DNA from: Paragorgia papillata
Taxonomy: Eukaryota > Cnidaria > Anthozoa > Scleralcyonacea > Coralliidae
DNA: 64,000 nucleotides
Direction: 5' to 3'
Assembly (NCBI GenBank): GCA_035771165.1
Contig: JAWNZC010000469.1
Span: 460,001 to 524,000, forward strand
Shown one piece after another: positions 42,001 to 52,465 of the stretch; positions within the stretch are counted from its first letter, which is position 1; every line of letters starts with the position of its first letter. Position numbers and translations under genes: made by a program. The notes beneath the pieces are model-generated. The model worked only from the letters and a program-made list of their open reading frames with translations, had not been told where the DNA came from and did no database searches.

Positions 42001-42277
42001 TTTTGTTACTTATTTTTGTCAAGACATGCAGATATGATGATTGGTTCTTACAACTACGTCCGCCAAAACTTTTCATGGCCTTGTGCACCAAAATTTAAAA
42101 TGTTTTTGATGGTCAGATTTCAAACCCTGGCTACATACAAAAGCCTGAAGCTTGTGTGCAGCTGTGCTGACTAATTCCATAGAAAGTGATGATAAAGATT
42201 TTCTATGACAGACTATGTATGTGTTTTATAGTATGGTGTTGAAACATTTTTGAACAATTTTGAAGTTAAGAACATAC

Positions 42278-42523
42278 CTGCCCAGTTCTGGTCTGTATAT
42301 CCACCACAAATATAATCTCTGACTTTCACTAAAGTCACTGTAGGTCCCTTATTGTTACAACATCTGTGAAAATCTTGTGCACTCCATCCATCTCTGGTAG
42401 CTCGATAACAAAGACGCCATTGAAACTGATCACCCAACCATTCTTTCATTCGACTTTTATAATCATTTTTCCCTTTCAGAATGATGGAGTCATTCAATAA
42501 ATCACGAGGCATAGGATGATCAG
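42278..42523 (-). CDS. TRIM-TLDc copy 2, exon 2 (TLDc N-terminal half)
   Basis: The acceptor TTTATTTAG and donor GTATGT frame an exon encoding DSIILKGKNDYKSRMKEWLG, CYRATRDGWSAQDFHRCCNN and ICGGYTDQNWAG. The intron to exon 3 is about 3.2 kb and contains no supported gene. Intron 1 on its other side carries a retrotransposon insertion and the CCTCTAATAA array. Confidence 0.9.
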
Positions 42524-42668
42524 CTAAATAAAGTTACACATGAAAATTAAACATAATTTAATTTAAACAATCTTAAAATTCTCATTTCTTTTGATCATAA
42601 TCATTGACTTTCTTTGAAAACAATTGGTTTTAGATTTCAGGATTTTTTCTTACCGACTTAAGATTGAA

Positions 42669-43845
42669 TAGATAGATATAGATAGATAGATAGCTTTATT
42701 AGTAATACCTTTGCAGCTGAAAGCTGAATTGAGTAAATATTTTACAGGATAAAAATTTTATAAGAAAATAATTAGAATAAATTAAGATTAATATGACTAT
42801 CTATGTGTAAAATTTTTGAATTAATCTATATACTATTACTATAAATAAAACTGTTCTTGAGTCTATTAGTTTTGCATATTGGCACATTGAAGCTTCGCTT
42901 TCGTCGTAAGTTCACATCACAAGTGTTAGGCTCAGGTAGTAGACTGTGTAACTTATGGTTCTCATTACTAGTTATTTCATTAAAGAGGTTAACTGTTAAG
43001 GTTTTTCTGCGGTCATAGAGTGTAGTTAGGTTACTTATTGCTAAGGCATCAGCATAGGTGACTTGAGAAGAGATTATTCTTAGTGCACGCTTTTGCAATT
43101 GTTCTAAGTCATTTGATAAATATTGCGGTAGTCCGTTATGGAACACTGGACACGCATACTCAGTAATAGGACGTATGCATGTAATATAGAATATCAAGAG
43201 CTCTTTTGTTGGTACATTTGCTCTTTTAAGTTGTCTTAAAAAATAAAGTCTGGTGGACACCTTACGTATGATTTCTGAGACGTGACAGTTCCATTTTAGA
43301 TCATTGTAATGTTCAATCCGAGAAGTTTAATATTAGGAACTACTTCGATAGCTTTTTCATTGGTTTCAACGGGAGCGAAAACGGGGTCTTTCTTAGCGAA
43401 TGAGATCCTCAGCTCTTTACATTTCTCTTCGTTTAACTGAAACCTGTTCTGGCGAGACTTCGTAGCTACTTCTGAGACAGCATTCTGAATGTTGCTTAAT
43501 TCGTCCTTATGAACAGGTTCAGCGATCGTTGTGTCGTCCACGTATTTCCATAAGTCATTGTCAGTGACTTCAATATCGTCGATCATCAACACAAAGAGCC
43601 ACGGCCCTAGTTTGGTTCCTTGTGGGACTCCGGCAGGGATATCTTTCCATTCTGATTTACAGTTGCGTTCTAGTTTTACTCTCTGCTTACAACAACTCAG
43701 GTTGTCTGCTACGGTCGCGCCGTTCCCATCTGTGTGTTTGGTCCACGTGTGTATCATACTAATAAGGGCATGCGTCGTTGATGACTTAGGGAACGCATCC
43801 AAATTGGTTGGCACCAATTTTCTTAAGTATTGCTGGTTTCACATC
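42669..43845 (-). mobile_element. 5'-truncated non-LTR retrotransposon in intron 1 of copy 2
   Basis: Two minus-strand frames form a reverse transcriptase C-terminal half. At 43296-43845 are GVPQGTKLGPWLFVLMIDD and the active site KYVDDTT. At 42826-43260 are CIRPITEYACPVFHN and LEQLQKRALRII. A frame break separates them near 43280. The 3' end carries (GATA)n on plus, that is a (TATC)n tail, as in CR1/L2-like elements. The element is absent from intron 1 of copy 1, so it inserted after the duplication or was lost there. Confidence 0.85.
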
Positions 43846-43847
43846 CT

Positions 43848-44200
43848 AAGCCCCCTCCCCCTAATAAGCCCCTCCATCCGATAACACCCCTCCCTCTAAT
43901 AAGCCCCCTCCCTCTAATAACCCCCTCCCTCTAATAAGCCTTCCCTCTAATAAGCCCCCCTCCCTTTAATAACCCCCTCCCTCTGATAACCCCCTCCCTC
44001 TGATAACCCCCTCCCTCTAATAAGCCCTCCCTCTAATAACCCCCTCCCTCTGATAACCCCCTCCCTCTAATAAGTCCCCTCCCTCTGATAAGTCCCTCTC
44101 TCTTAATAAGTCCCCTCCCCCTAACAAGCCCCCCCCCCCCCCACACTCTAAGCCCCTCTCCATCTAATAAGCCCCATTCCTCTAATTAGCTTCCTCCCTC
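43848..44200. repeat. CCCTCTAATAAGC minisatellite in intron 1 of copy 2
   Basis: Shorter counterpart of the 31.4-32.2 kb array. It ends just before the exon 1 donor. Confidence 0.9.
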
Positions 44201-44230
44201 TACAGTAATCATATCATTCTATGATCTTAC

Positions 44231-45359
44231 CTATTTCTCCCAATTTCTCCAGAATATCATCAACATCCAAGTCATCTATTTTCTTGCTTTCATATTCAAT
44301 CTTGCCATCATGCACAGGCTTCAAATTCTTTGGAATCTCATTCTTGACATGTTCAATATTTTCTTCAATCATCTTCTGAGAGGAAAGTACTTCTTCAATG
44401 CTGCCTTTCTCCAAAAGACTCCTTGGTAGACCAACTGAGTTATTCACCTTATCAACATAACTCTTTATGCCATCCTGTTGTTTGCTCAGATCTGTGTGCA
44501 TTTCATTATAAATCTTGTCTACTTCGTTAATCATAAGCTGAGCTTTCTCGTCTAGCTTCTCCGAGACTTTTTTCAAGATGTCTTCTTTCTGTTGAGTGAT
44601 TCTGGCCTTGACCTTCTTGGCGTTCTCTTCAAGGAAGTGTGTGACCTTGCTGATGGCTTCCAGTGCTTCCTTGGCCTCAGATAATTTCTCGTCTAGAGAG
44701 GCACAGCCTGATCGTAATGCTTCTCTTTGCTTTTCAGCCACTTCGTCAACCGAGAGACATGAATGATTTTGTTTGATGTGATTCAAGAGCATACAATGAC
44801 TACAGATCAGTTCTTTGCATGTCTCGCAATAGAACTTAAGGGTCTTGTTCTCATGTTTCTTGCAGTAAAGTTTTGCTCTGATCTTGCCTTGGTTCTCAGC
44901 TTGACTCAACTCGTTTATTGATAGCACAGTGTGTTTCTTGTTGCTTGGCCACATTTCGTGAGACGCGAAACATTTTTTGCACATGAACATCTCACAACTT
45001 GTACATCGACTAACGGCTGGCTCTTGGCAATGAGAACATTTAGAAACCTTTGCTCGTCGTTGAATCGCCATGACGTCTAACATATTTCGGATAAAATGAC
45101 TGCTCGCCATTCCTGCTACTTCATCTTTTGGTTTCAGATTAAATTCTGCCCGACATGTCGGACAGTTGAATACTTCAATCTCTTTACCAGCTGCTTCCTC
45201 ACGATGGCGTTTTACAAACTTCTCCAAACAGACTTTGCAAAAAGAGTGTAAGCAAGGCATTAATGTTCGTGGTTCGTTCAAAGTTTCTACGCAAATGGAA
45301 CATGTCAGTAAGGATTCTAGTTGATCAACTGGAACGGCGTCTGTTGAAGAAGTAGCCAT
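44231..45359 (-). CDS. TRIM-TLDc copy 2, exon 1 (RING, two B-boxes, coiled coil), intact
   Basis: This exon encodes about 376 residues. The RING C3HC4 (CSICVETL, CLHSFCKVC, CPTCRAEF) spans about 20-75. B-box 1 (CSHCQEPAVSRCTSCEMFMC) is at about 107-145. B-box 2 (YCKKHENKTLKFYCETC...HIKQNH) is at about 165-205. The rest is coiled coil (KQREALRSG, KVKARITQQKEDILKK). The exon ends at donor GTAAG, in phase with exon 2. With exons 2 and 3 it forms a ~570-residue RING-B-box-coiled coil-TLDc protein, probably a ubiquitin ligase whose TLDc domain replaces the usual C-terminal recognition domain. The ATG shared with other copies (ACAATGGCTAC) was chosen as start. No frame damage is visible. Confidence 0.92.
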
Positions 45360-45437
45360 TGTAGACAACGTTTTGTTCAAAAAGTGGAGTAGTTTCGTGT
45401 GTTGATACTCAGTTTATAGTTAAACTGCAATGCCGAC

Positions 45438-45450
45438 GGAAAGCGAAAGT
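45438..45450 (+). promoter_or_regulatory. ISRE-like element upstream of copy 2
   Basis: GGAAAGCGAAAGT is a close match to the interferon-stimulated response element. It lies about 80 bp before the minus-strand ATG and is inverted relative to the gene. The sequence of this promoter differs from that of copies 1 and 4. Confidence 0.5.
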
Positions 45451-45922
45451 GTTGGAAGTCGTTGTCTGTGAATTCTCAGTAAATGGTAATACGATTCTTG
45501 GTAAACTATCAAATATCCTGCTGTGATTGGTTTTCTATTTAGATATTCCTGTTTATATTTGCATCTTTTTAACTATACCCTCAGCCTTGAGTACAATATA
45601 TAGACTAGAGAACATCGCTTGCTTTTGCCAAGGAGCAAAACAGCCGAAACTGACGTGAATTCCTTGCATAACGAATTAAATCTCATTTATACATCATGGT
45701 GACACATGAAAAGTATTTTTACTGTTGCGTTTACACTTTTGATCAATTCTAGCATTTTCAAAATTATTAATCTCTTGGAAAACCACGTGATGAATATGTT
45801 GGGCTACTGTGATGTCACGAGCATTTCCGAGCCAACGATTACAAATAGCTTTGGTTAGCTTTGCAAACTGTTGAAATGAGAAAGAGGCGCCGCCATACGA
45901 CACAGTTCAGACCATGGATCCC

Positions 45923-46139
45923 AGCTAAGCCCTAGCCGTTGATTTTACGGAGGGAGGAAAACCGTAGCCTGCGAATACAGCCGCCTCACATCGACTAAAG
46001 TCTACTCACATGAGTCCCGAGCTCGAGAACGGGGCTGTTCCCAGACGGTCACCCATCCATCCAAGTACTAACCCCGTCCAACTGGGCTTAACTATTGGTG
46101 AGAGGCAGCGCCCTAACAGCACACGTCATCCGTGCTCCC
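45923..46139 (-). mobile_element. Partial 5S rRNA-like SINE
   Basis: The minus strand has GGGGTTAGTACTTGGATGG and GACCGTCTGGGAACAGCC, matching the 3' half of 5S rRNA including its box C region. It is related to the fuller copy at 53727-54062. The copia LTR begins directly at its 5' end (46140). Confidence 0.7.
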
Positions 46140-46517
46140 TGTTTTCACTTTGCTCTGTAATACATAACCTGATACAAACACTCGTGTAATAAGTTTGGTA
46201 CAATTCGAACTTTCGAAGGTGCTTATGTAAATTGTTGAATTCGTTGTTGTCGTCATCGTTTTCTAGTTCTAAAACATGACAAGCACACTGTGGAAGCATA
46301 ACAAGAATTAGAATTATTTACATTGAATGCGTGTCTTTTACATTCCTTCGTTACATCATGATTGCTCAGATTAACCTAAATATGTTTCCATATATGGTAA
46401 CAAGAAGTTTGTTGCATAGTCGTAATAATACATAATAATATCCAGTCATAACTAATCTTAAACTTACATTCTTATATTAAACAACAATGTTTATACAGTT
46501 AAGAGCATTACTTAACA
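46140..46517 (-). repeat. 3' LTR of the copia element
   Basis: In element orientation the LTR runs TGTTAAG...GAAAACA (378 bp), preceded by the purine tract CAAGTGGGGG. The TG...CA ends with short inverted TGTT/AACA termini fit a copia LTR. It abuts the SINE fragment at 46139. The 5' LTR is missing. Confidence 0.7.
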
Positions 46518-46546
46518 CCCCCACTTGCTCGTATGTTATATACTTA

Positions 46547-48845
46547 TTAACCTGAAATAAATTTTCTAAATTTTCCCAACTTGACTTTAGTCACTGGCTT
46601 AGTGAATATATCTGCTACATTCTTATTAGTTACAATATATTTCAATTGTATACTACCTTTCTGTACCTCACTTCTAATAAAATGGTATTCTATATCTATA
46701 TGTTTCGACCTCTTGTGGTACATAGGATTTTTAGCTAAGTTTATCGCACCTTGGTTGTCTACATTAACCAGTACGCTGCTGCCTTCATCAACTATCTTCA
46801 TATCTATACATATCTGTCTCAAGAATTTTGCTTTCGTGTGTTGATACTCAGTTTATAGTTAAACTGCAATGCCGACGGAAAGTAAAAGTGTTGGAAGTCG
46901 TTGTCTCTGAATTCTCAGTAAATGGTAATACGATTCTTGGTAAACTATCAAATATCCTGCTGTGATTGGTTTTCTATTTAGATATTCCTGTTTATATTTG
47001 CATCTTTTTAACTATACACTCAGCCTGGAGTGCAATATATAGACTAGAGAACATCGCTTGCTTTTGCCAAGGAGCAAAACAGCCGAAACTGACGTGAATT
47101 CCGAAACTGACGTGATTTATATCTATATGTTTCGACCTCTTGTGGTACATAGGATTTTTAGCTAAGTTTATCGCACCTTGGTTGTCTACATTAACCAGTA
47201 CGCTGCTGCCTTCATCAACTATCTTCATATCTCTACATATCTGTCTCAAGAATTTTGCTTGCTGTGCTGCGTCCGTAATCGCTATGTACTCTGCCTCGCA
47301 TGTCGACAACGCCACAGTTGGCTGTTTTCGACTTCTCCGTGATACTAAAGGACCATTTTCTGACAAATGAAAACCGTAACCAGATATACTACGCCTGTCA
47401 CGTATATCACCTCCCCAATCTGAATCACAGTATCCGATAAGTCTCAAAGGAATTTCTGATTTTCTAAAACCTAAGTTTTGTTCTACTGTCCCTTTCAAGT
47501 ACCTTAGGACGTATTTTGCTGCATTCAGATGGGCTATAGTGGGTTTGGACATGTTTTGTGAAAGCTTTGTAACGATGTAGCATAGATCAGGTCTTAAGTG
47601 CCTGTCATAACATATATTAAGCTTCCAACAATTTCCCTATACAAGGTTGGGTCATTCAACTCGGGTGACTCCATGTGAATGAATTTATCCAATCCTAGGA
47701 TAGATGGAGTTACCTTTGGTTTGCAATCTGCCATCCTGAACCTTTGCAATAACTTTTCAATATATTGCCTTTGGTTCATTTCGATCACACCTTCCAAACA
47801 TTTGAATTCTGTACCTAAAAACCATGACAGTGTTCCTAGGTCTTTCATTTCAAATCGTTTACTTAAAGAATCTTTCACACTTTGCAGTAAAATTGTATTA
47901 CTGGCAGAAATGATAAGATCGTCAACCCAAATAATTATTATGACGCATTGATTTGCATGAATATTACGAGTATACACACATGGGTCAGCAAGAGATTGTG
48001 TGAAGTTTTCCTTCAATAAATATTCATGTAGCACGTTGTTCCAATTTCGTCCGCTCTGCTTTAAGCCATATAATGACTTCCTTAATTTGCAGACAAGTTT
48101 CTCACCCTTCTCTCCAAATTTTTCATAGCCTTCCGGCTGTTCCACAAAAATGTCACAGTCTATCGGTGGGTTTAAGTACGCTGTTTTTACATCCATCTGA
48201 TGTACAAACATATCTGTTTGAATTGCATGCTGCAACAAAGTACGGATAGAGCTCATCCGAGCAGTAGGTGAAAACGTTTCATGGTAATCTACACCAGGTG
48301 TCTGAGAGTAGCCTTTCGCTACATAACGAGCTTTGTGTGTTTCCTCCTTATTTGGCCCTGTCTTAACTACATATACCCATTTCCCCCCTACTACCTCACG
48401 GTCCTTCGGGGGTGGGACAAGGACAAAAGTCTCATTTGCTTCAAGGGCCTCTATTTCATCGTCCATGGCTTTTTGCCGTTTCCTTGCCTCTGGTGAGGTT
48501 ACTGCTTGTGTATAACATATTGGAACATCAGATGTTCGGTAGCAGTAGTCAACCGAATAGCTTATAGCGTCATCATTTTCAACTATAGCATCACCATTTT
48601 CAACAACATACTCATCCAGGTAAGTTGGTCTACTGCGAGTTCTGGTAGAGTATCGTGTTTCACCCTCTTTTTCACCAGAATTTTCGCTTTCATTGACTAC
48701 GTTGGGCTCATTATCAAAAGTGGGCAACATGTTGGGTACAGTCCCCTCGTCCTGGTCTTCTGGGCAATCTTTACTTCCAGAATTCGTATCACTGAAGAAT
48801 TTCACACACCTGACTCTCTCAACCTTGTTGGTCTCAGGGTAATAA
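46547..48845 (-). pseudogene. pol: Ty1/copia pol, 5'-truncated, frameshifted and internally rearranged
   Basis: The minus strand encodes the reverse transcriptase and RNase H of a copia polyprotein. Visible motifs are KWVYVVKTGPNKEETHKARY, FSPTARMSSIR, MDVKTAYLNPP, KSLYGLKQSGRNWN, active site WVDDLII and FEMKDLGTLSWFLG. A frameshift with stop is at about 47594. RNase H continues with GYCDSDWGGD, STCEAEYIA and NPMYHKRSKHIDI to a stop at 46547. A 271-bp host segment (46832-47102) sits inside RNase H with 141 bp of copia duplicated on either side. The element is cut off at 48845, where it joins TRIM-TLDc sequence. Gag, protease and integrase are absent. Confidence 0.93.
46832..47102. repeat. Copy of the TRIM-TLDc copy 2 upstream region inside copia
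   Basis: These 271 bp match 45393-45663 (also 271 bp) with few differences, including mutation of the ISRE-like core from AAAGCGAAAGT to AAAGTAAAAGT. They are flanked by duplicated copia sequence (46691-46831 and 47118-47258). Confidence 0.9.
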
Positions 48846-48951
48846 AGTGCACAAGATTTTCACAGATGTTGTGACAATAAGGGACCTACAGTGACTTTAG
48901 TGAAAGTTGGAGATTATATTTGTGGTGGATATACAGACCAGAACTGGGCAG
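48846..48951 (+). pseudogene. TRIM-TLDc copy 3, 3' part of exon 2
   Basis: Only the end of exon 2 is present, encoding DFHRCCDNKGPTVTLVKVG and ICGGYTDQNWAG, followed by donor GTAAAT. The 5' part of the exon and all of exon 1 are replaced by copia sequence ending at 48845. Confidence 0.85.
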
Positions 48952-49246
48952 GTAAATGATTTAGAAAATGAAAATTTTTTTAAATAATTTTACAGACACA
49001 GTATGCCAAACAAAATTGCTTAACATCCAAAATTTTCTCCATGTTTTACCTTGATGAGTTTTGTTCTTAGAGGAATGTTAGCAAGAAATCTGTTTAAATA
49101 ACAAAATAAGTCTGCAGCAGGTTTTTAGAACAATTAAGATCAATATATTTTGATAAATCTGGGATGTGTTTGTCATTGAGTACACCTGTAAAAAAACTCA
49201 AATAGAACAGATTGTTATTGAGTAAACATTTTATATTTTATTTAAG

Positions 49247-49560
49247 GTTACAGATGGAAGCAGTCCAACTCCTCCTTTTTGTTCTCGCTACAAAATAAAG
49301 ATAACTTGCCACCATTTAGATCAGTGGTTTATAGAAACAATCAAAATGCAATCCGCAGCTACCCTAACTACGGACCAACCTTTGGTGGAGGTCATGATTT
49401 CCACATCAGTAATAACTCCAGTCACAATCAAGTATCATACTCCAACCTTGGCCACACATACCAACCACCACCAGGATACCAACACAATACTGAACAAACC
49501 AAATCTCTTCTGGCTGGAAGTGACAACTTTACTCCAACTGAAATAGAAGTATTTTACTAA
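49247..49560 (+). pseudogene. TRIM-TLDc copy 3, exon 3
   Basis: The acceptor TTTATTTAAG precedes an open exon with GPTFGGGHDFH, YSNLGHTY and the end FTPTEIEVFY plus stop. The exon is intact, but the gene lacks exon 1 and part of exon 2 in this window, so it is a remnant. It is closest to copy 4 in sequence and flanks. Confidence 0.85.
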
Positions 49561-49644
49561 TAGGTTCTTCATCTTATGGAATATGGTGGTTCTGAGGTTA
49601 AGGTTTTTATTAGCGTTAGAATTGCATTATTGCAATCTGGCTAA

Positions 49645-50318
49645 GAGTAGAATTAGCAATAAGATTAAGATTATGAGTAGGAGTAGGATTAGCAATAAGA
49701 TTAAGATTAGGAGTAGGAGTAGGATTAGCAATAAGATTAAGATTAGGAGTAGGAGTAGGATTAGCAATAAGATTAGGAGTAGGAGTAGGATTAGCAATAA
49801 GATTAAGATTAGGAGTAGGATTAGCAATAAGGTTAAGATTATGAGTAGGATTAGCAATAAGATTAAGATTATGAGTAGGATTAGCAATAAGATTAAGATT
49901 ATGAGTAGGATTAGCAATAAGATTAAGATTATGAGTAGGATTAGCAATAAGATTAAGATTATGAGTAGGATTAGCAATAAGGTTAAGATTATGAGTAGGA
50001 TTAGCAATAAGATTAAGATTATGAGTAGCATTAGCAATAAGGTTAAGATTATGAGTAGGATTAGCAATAAGGTTAAGATTATGAGTAGGATTAGCAATAA
50101 GATTAAGATTATGAGTAGGATTAGCAATAAGATTAAGATTATGAGTAGCATTAGCAATAAGGTTAAGATTATGAGTAGGATTAGCAATAAGATTAAGATG
50201 ATGAGTAAGATTAGCAATAAGATTAAGATTATGAGTAGGATTAGCAATAAGGTTAAGATTATGAGTAGGATTAGCAATAAGGCTAAGATTATGAGTAGGA
50301 TTAGCATTAGGATATAAT
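49645..50318. repeat. 30-bp GATTAGCAATAAGATTAAG minisatellite
   Basis: Units of about 30 bp (GGATTAGCAATAAGATTAAG plus ATTATGAGTA) repeat roughly 22 times; the first few units are irregular. The matching site behind copy 4 (about 56950-57000) has only one or two units, so the array expanded here. Long ORFs on both strands come from its period. Confidence 0.93.
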
Positions 50319-50764
50319 AATTAGGATGATGATTATCGATGATGATGATTATATCCTGCCTGAGTGCATGGTGAGACACTCTTCCCAGTGTTTGATATAG
50401 CATCTCAAACAAATCAGTATTTTAAGAGAAAATAGAGACAAAAAAATTCTATTTATGTAATTTCCACTGCATACGTCACACTGGTAATTTTACAATAAAC
50501 TCGTGCAGTGTGACGTCTGCAGTGGGTTATTCGCATATCAAACAAATCTTATTTTCTCAAGAACGAAGTGAGATTTGGAAAAACCGTATAAGAAGTTACT
50601 TCATCATTTTAAGAGTTCTTCCAAATAAGACAAACTTCATTTTCATTTCTTATACACTTAGTTAGAAACATCCAGAGTACTTATTCTCTGACGAAGGGCC
50701 TTCGCTCGAAACGTTAGAAAACTACGTTCATGATAAGTTGTACGTATACATGTATAGTGCATGT
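50319..50764. other. Spacer with dispersed repeat and hammerhead-like motif
   Basis: This stretch matches 58480-58607 joined to 60332-60440, and so gives the empty site of the insertion there. CTGACGA, a GGGC/GCTC-capable segment and GAAAC lie at 50688-50713. No gene was seen. Confidence 0.55.
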
Positions 50765-51225
50765 GGTACACGCTTAAAAACGCACAACTTGTTCACGGTT
50801 GTCAACAGGTGTGAACAATGTTGTGCTGCTCGCCGTGAACAATGTTGTGCTGCTCGCCGTGAACAAGTTGTCAACAAGTTGTTCACTTATGGTTCGAACA
50901 ACTTGTTCACGGATAAATCAACAGTCATGAACAAGTTGTTCCAACAGCACATTTTTATAGCCAACAATGTTGTTCGCACATGATACAACATGTTGTAACA
51001 GCATGACGAAATAACAACGATGAACAACAATGTTGAACATGGTTGATGTATCAACACGTTCTTCGGTTGTTACAACATGCGTGAACAACGGTTGTTGTTT
51101 CATCAAGCTGTAACAACTTGTTGAAACAATGATGAACAATGTTGTTCATTTATCAATGTTGTTCACATATGTCAACAAGTTGTTACATCATTGTTCATGC
51201 AACAATGCTGTAACAACTTCCGAGA
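50765..51225. repeat. Region dense in GTTGTTCA/TGAACAAC words
   Basis: Short palindrome-prone words (CAACAATGTTG, GAACAAGTTGTTC, TTGTTCA) recur dozens of times in both orientations without a fixed period. ORFs across it are not convincing. Similar but different words fill the MITE at 57003-57215. Confidence 0.7.
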
Positions 51226-51364
51226 TTTTTACGCGTGTACGTTTGCGAGCTTGGTGTAATATGGAACAGACGTTTGGTGGACGTTCGTCAAGCTCAATTA
51301 CTCAGAAAAGGTTTCTGAGACAAGAGTTTCGATAAAAACCTTTTAAATTTTTGTATTGTATAAA

Positions 51365-51549
51365 ACAAATAGATTCCATTTTTTTGTTGTTTGTTCAGTT
51401 ATAGATACACAGAAGACGTCACAACGTGGTAAGAACATTAGTGACGCCCTCCACTGCATCTCGTGGGCCACTTTTTTGTTCTTACCACGTTGTGACGTCA
51501 TCTGTGCATCTATAACTGAACTGACAACGGCAAAATAGAATCTATTTGT
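51365..51549. mobile_element. MITE with ~75-bp inverted arms and TAAA target duplication
   Basis: The element runs ACAAATAGATTCCATTTT... to ...AATAGAATCTATTTGT, with arms including GACGTCACAACGTGGTAAGA and its complement. TAAA flanks both ends (51361-51364 and 51550-51553). It has no coding capacity. Confidence 0.75.
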
Positions 51550-51751
51550 TAAATATATTACCATATTACTCTAATATTACTATTACTGCATTTCTATCTG
51601 TATTTCAACACTGCCTACGCAGCACACTACTTTTATTTCACTGTTTGTACTTCTTCTGCAGGGTTCAAAATAGCGGCCGGCTGCCGGCTATAGCCGGCAT
51701 TTTCACGCCGCTAGCTGGCGGTGTATACGTTTTATAACGTAGCGTAACATC

Positions 51752-51877
51752 TTAGGCCTAGGTCAAACGTCGCTCTTCTCATGCGCCGAACCTAATGATA
51801 ATAAGCTAAATCCTTTGTTTATGCTGATTTGCATTAGGTTCGGCACATGAGAAGAGCGACGTTTGACCTAGGCCTAA
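51752..51877. repeat. Foldback repeat with ~45-bp arms
   Basis: TTAGGCCTAGGTCAAACGTC... is mirrored by ...GACGTTTGACCTAGGCCTAA around a ~36-bp centre. Arms are nearly perfect. Confidence 0.8.
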
Positions 51878-51929
51878 CAACGTGGCGTAATGTTATAGAA
51901 CGTAGAAAACGTCTCACAACAAAGTGTGA

Positions 51930-52225
51930 CGTCTTATAACGTAGCGTAATGTAACGTCTTTAAACATAGCTTATTAACGTCTTACAACACAGCGTGATGT
52001 TGTATAACATAGCTTTAATAACGTGTTATAACGTAGCGTAATGTAACGTCGTTAAACATAGCTTATTAACGTCTTACAACACAGCGTGATGTTGTATAAC
52101 ATAGCTTTAATAACGTCTTATAACGTAGCGTAATGTAACGTCGTTAAACATAGCTTATTAACGTCTTACAACACAGCGTGATGTTGTATTACATAGCTTT
52201 AATAACGTGTTATAACGTAGCGTAA
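51930..52225. repeat. ~92-bp tandem repeat, about three copies
   Basis: A unit starting TTATAACGTAGCGTAATGTA and containing CAACACAGCGTGATGTTGTA repeats about three times. Shorter AACGTAGCGTAA variants continue to about 52270. Confidence 0.85.
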
Positions 52226-52465
52226 CGTCTTAAAACGTAGTGTAACTTCCAATGTAGTGTAACGTCTCACAGCCTAGCGCGACGTCTACAGTAAATGAGA
52301 TTATTTTTTGAATACGAGCTGATTAACTAAAACAATTCCTGGGGGGCCTCTCATGGACTCACATAGCAGGCAAATAGCCTGTATATCAAAATAGCCGGTA
52401 CCATAAATGTACATATGCAAGACAGCCTACAAAAATATCTAAATCCAAAATATTTATTTTGAACC

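Noticed and set aside
42213..42277. Coding extension of TRIM-TLDc exon 2 past the donor in copy 2
   Set aside because: The GTATGT donor at 42277 and the identical exon end in other copies show this is intron.
49645..50318. Possible CRISPR-like array
   Set aside because: Units are directly adjacent with no unique spacers, and the genome is eukaryotic.
49583..50412. SNKIKIM-type and Leu/Ile-type ORFs of about 250 codons
   Set aside because: Translation of the 30-bp minisatellite on both strands; copy 4 lacks the array.
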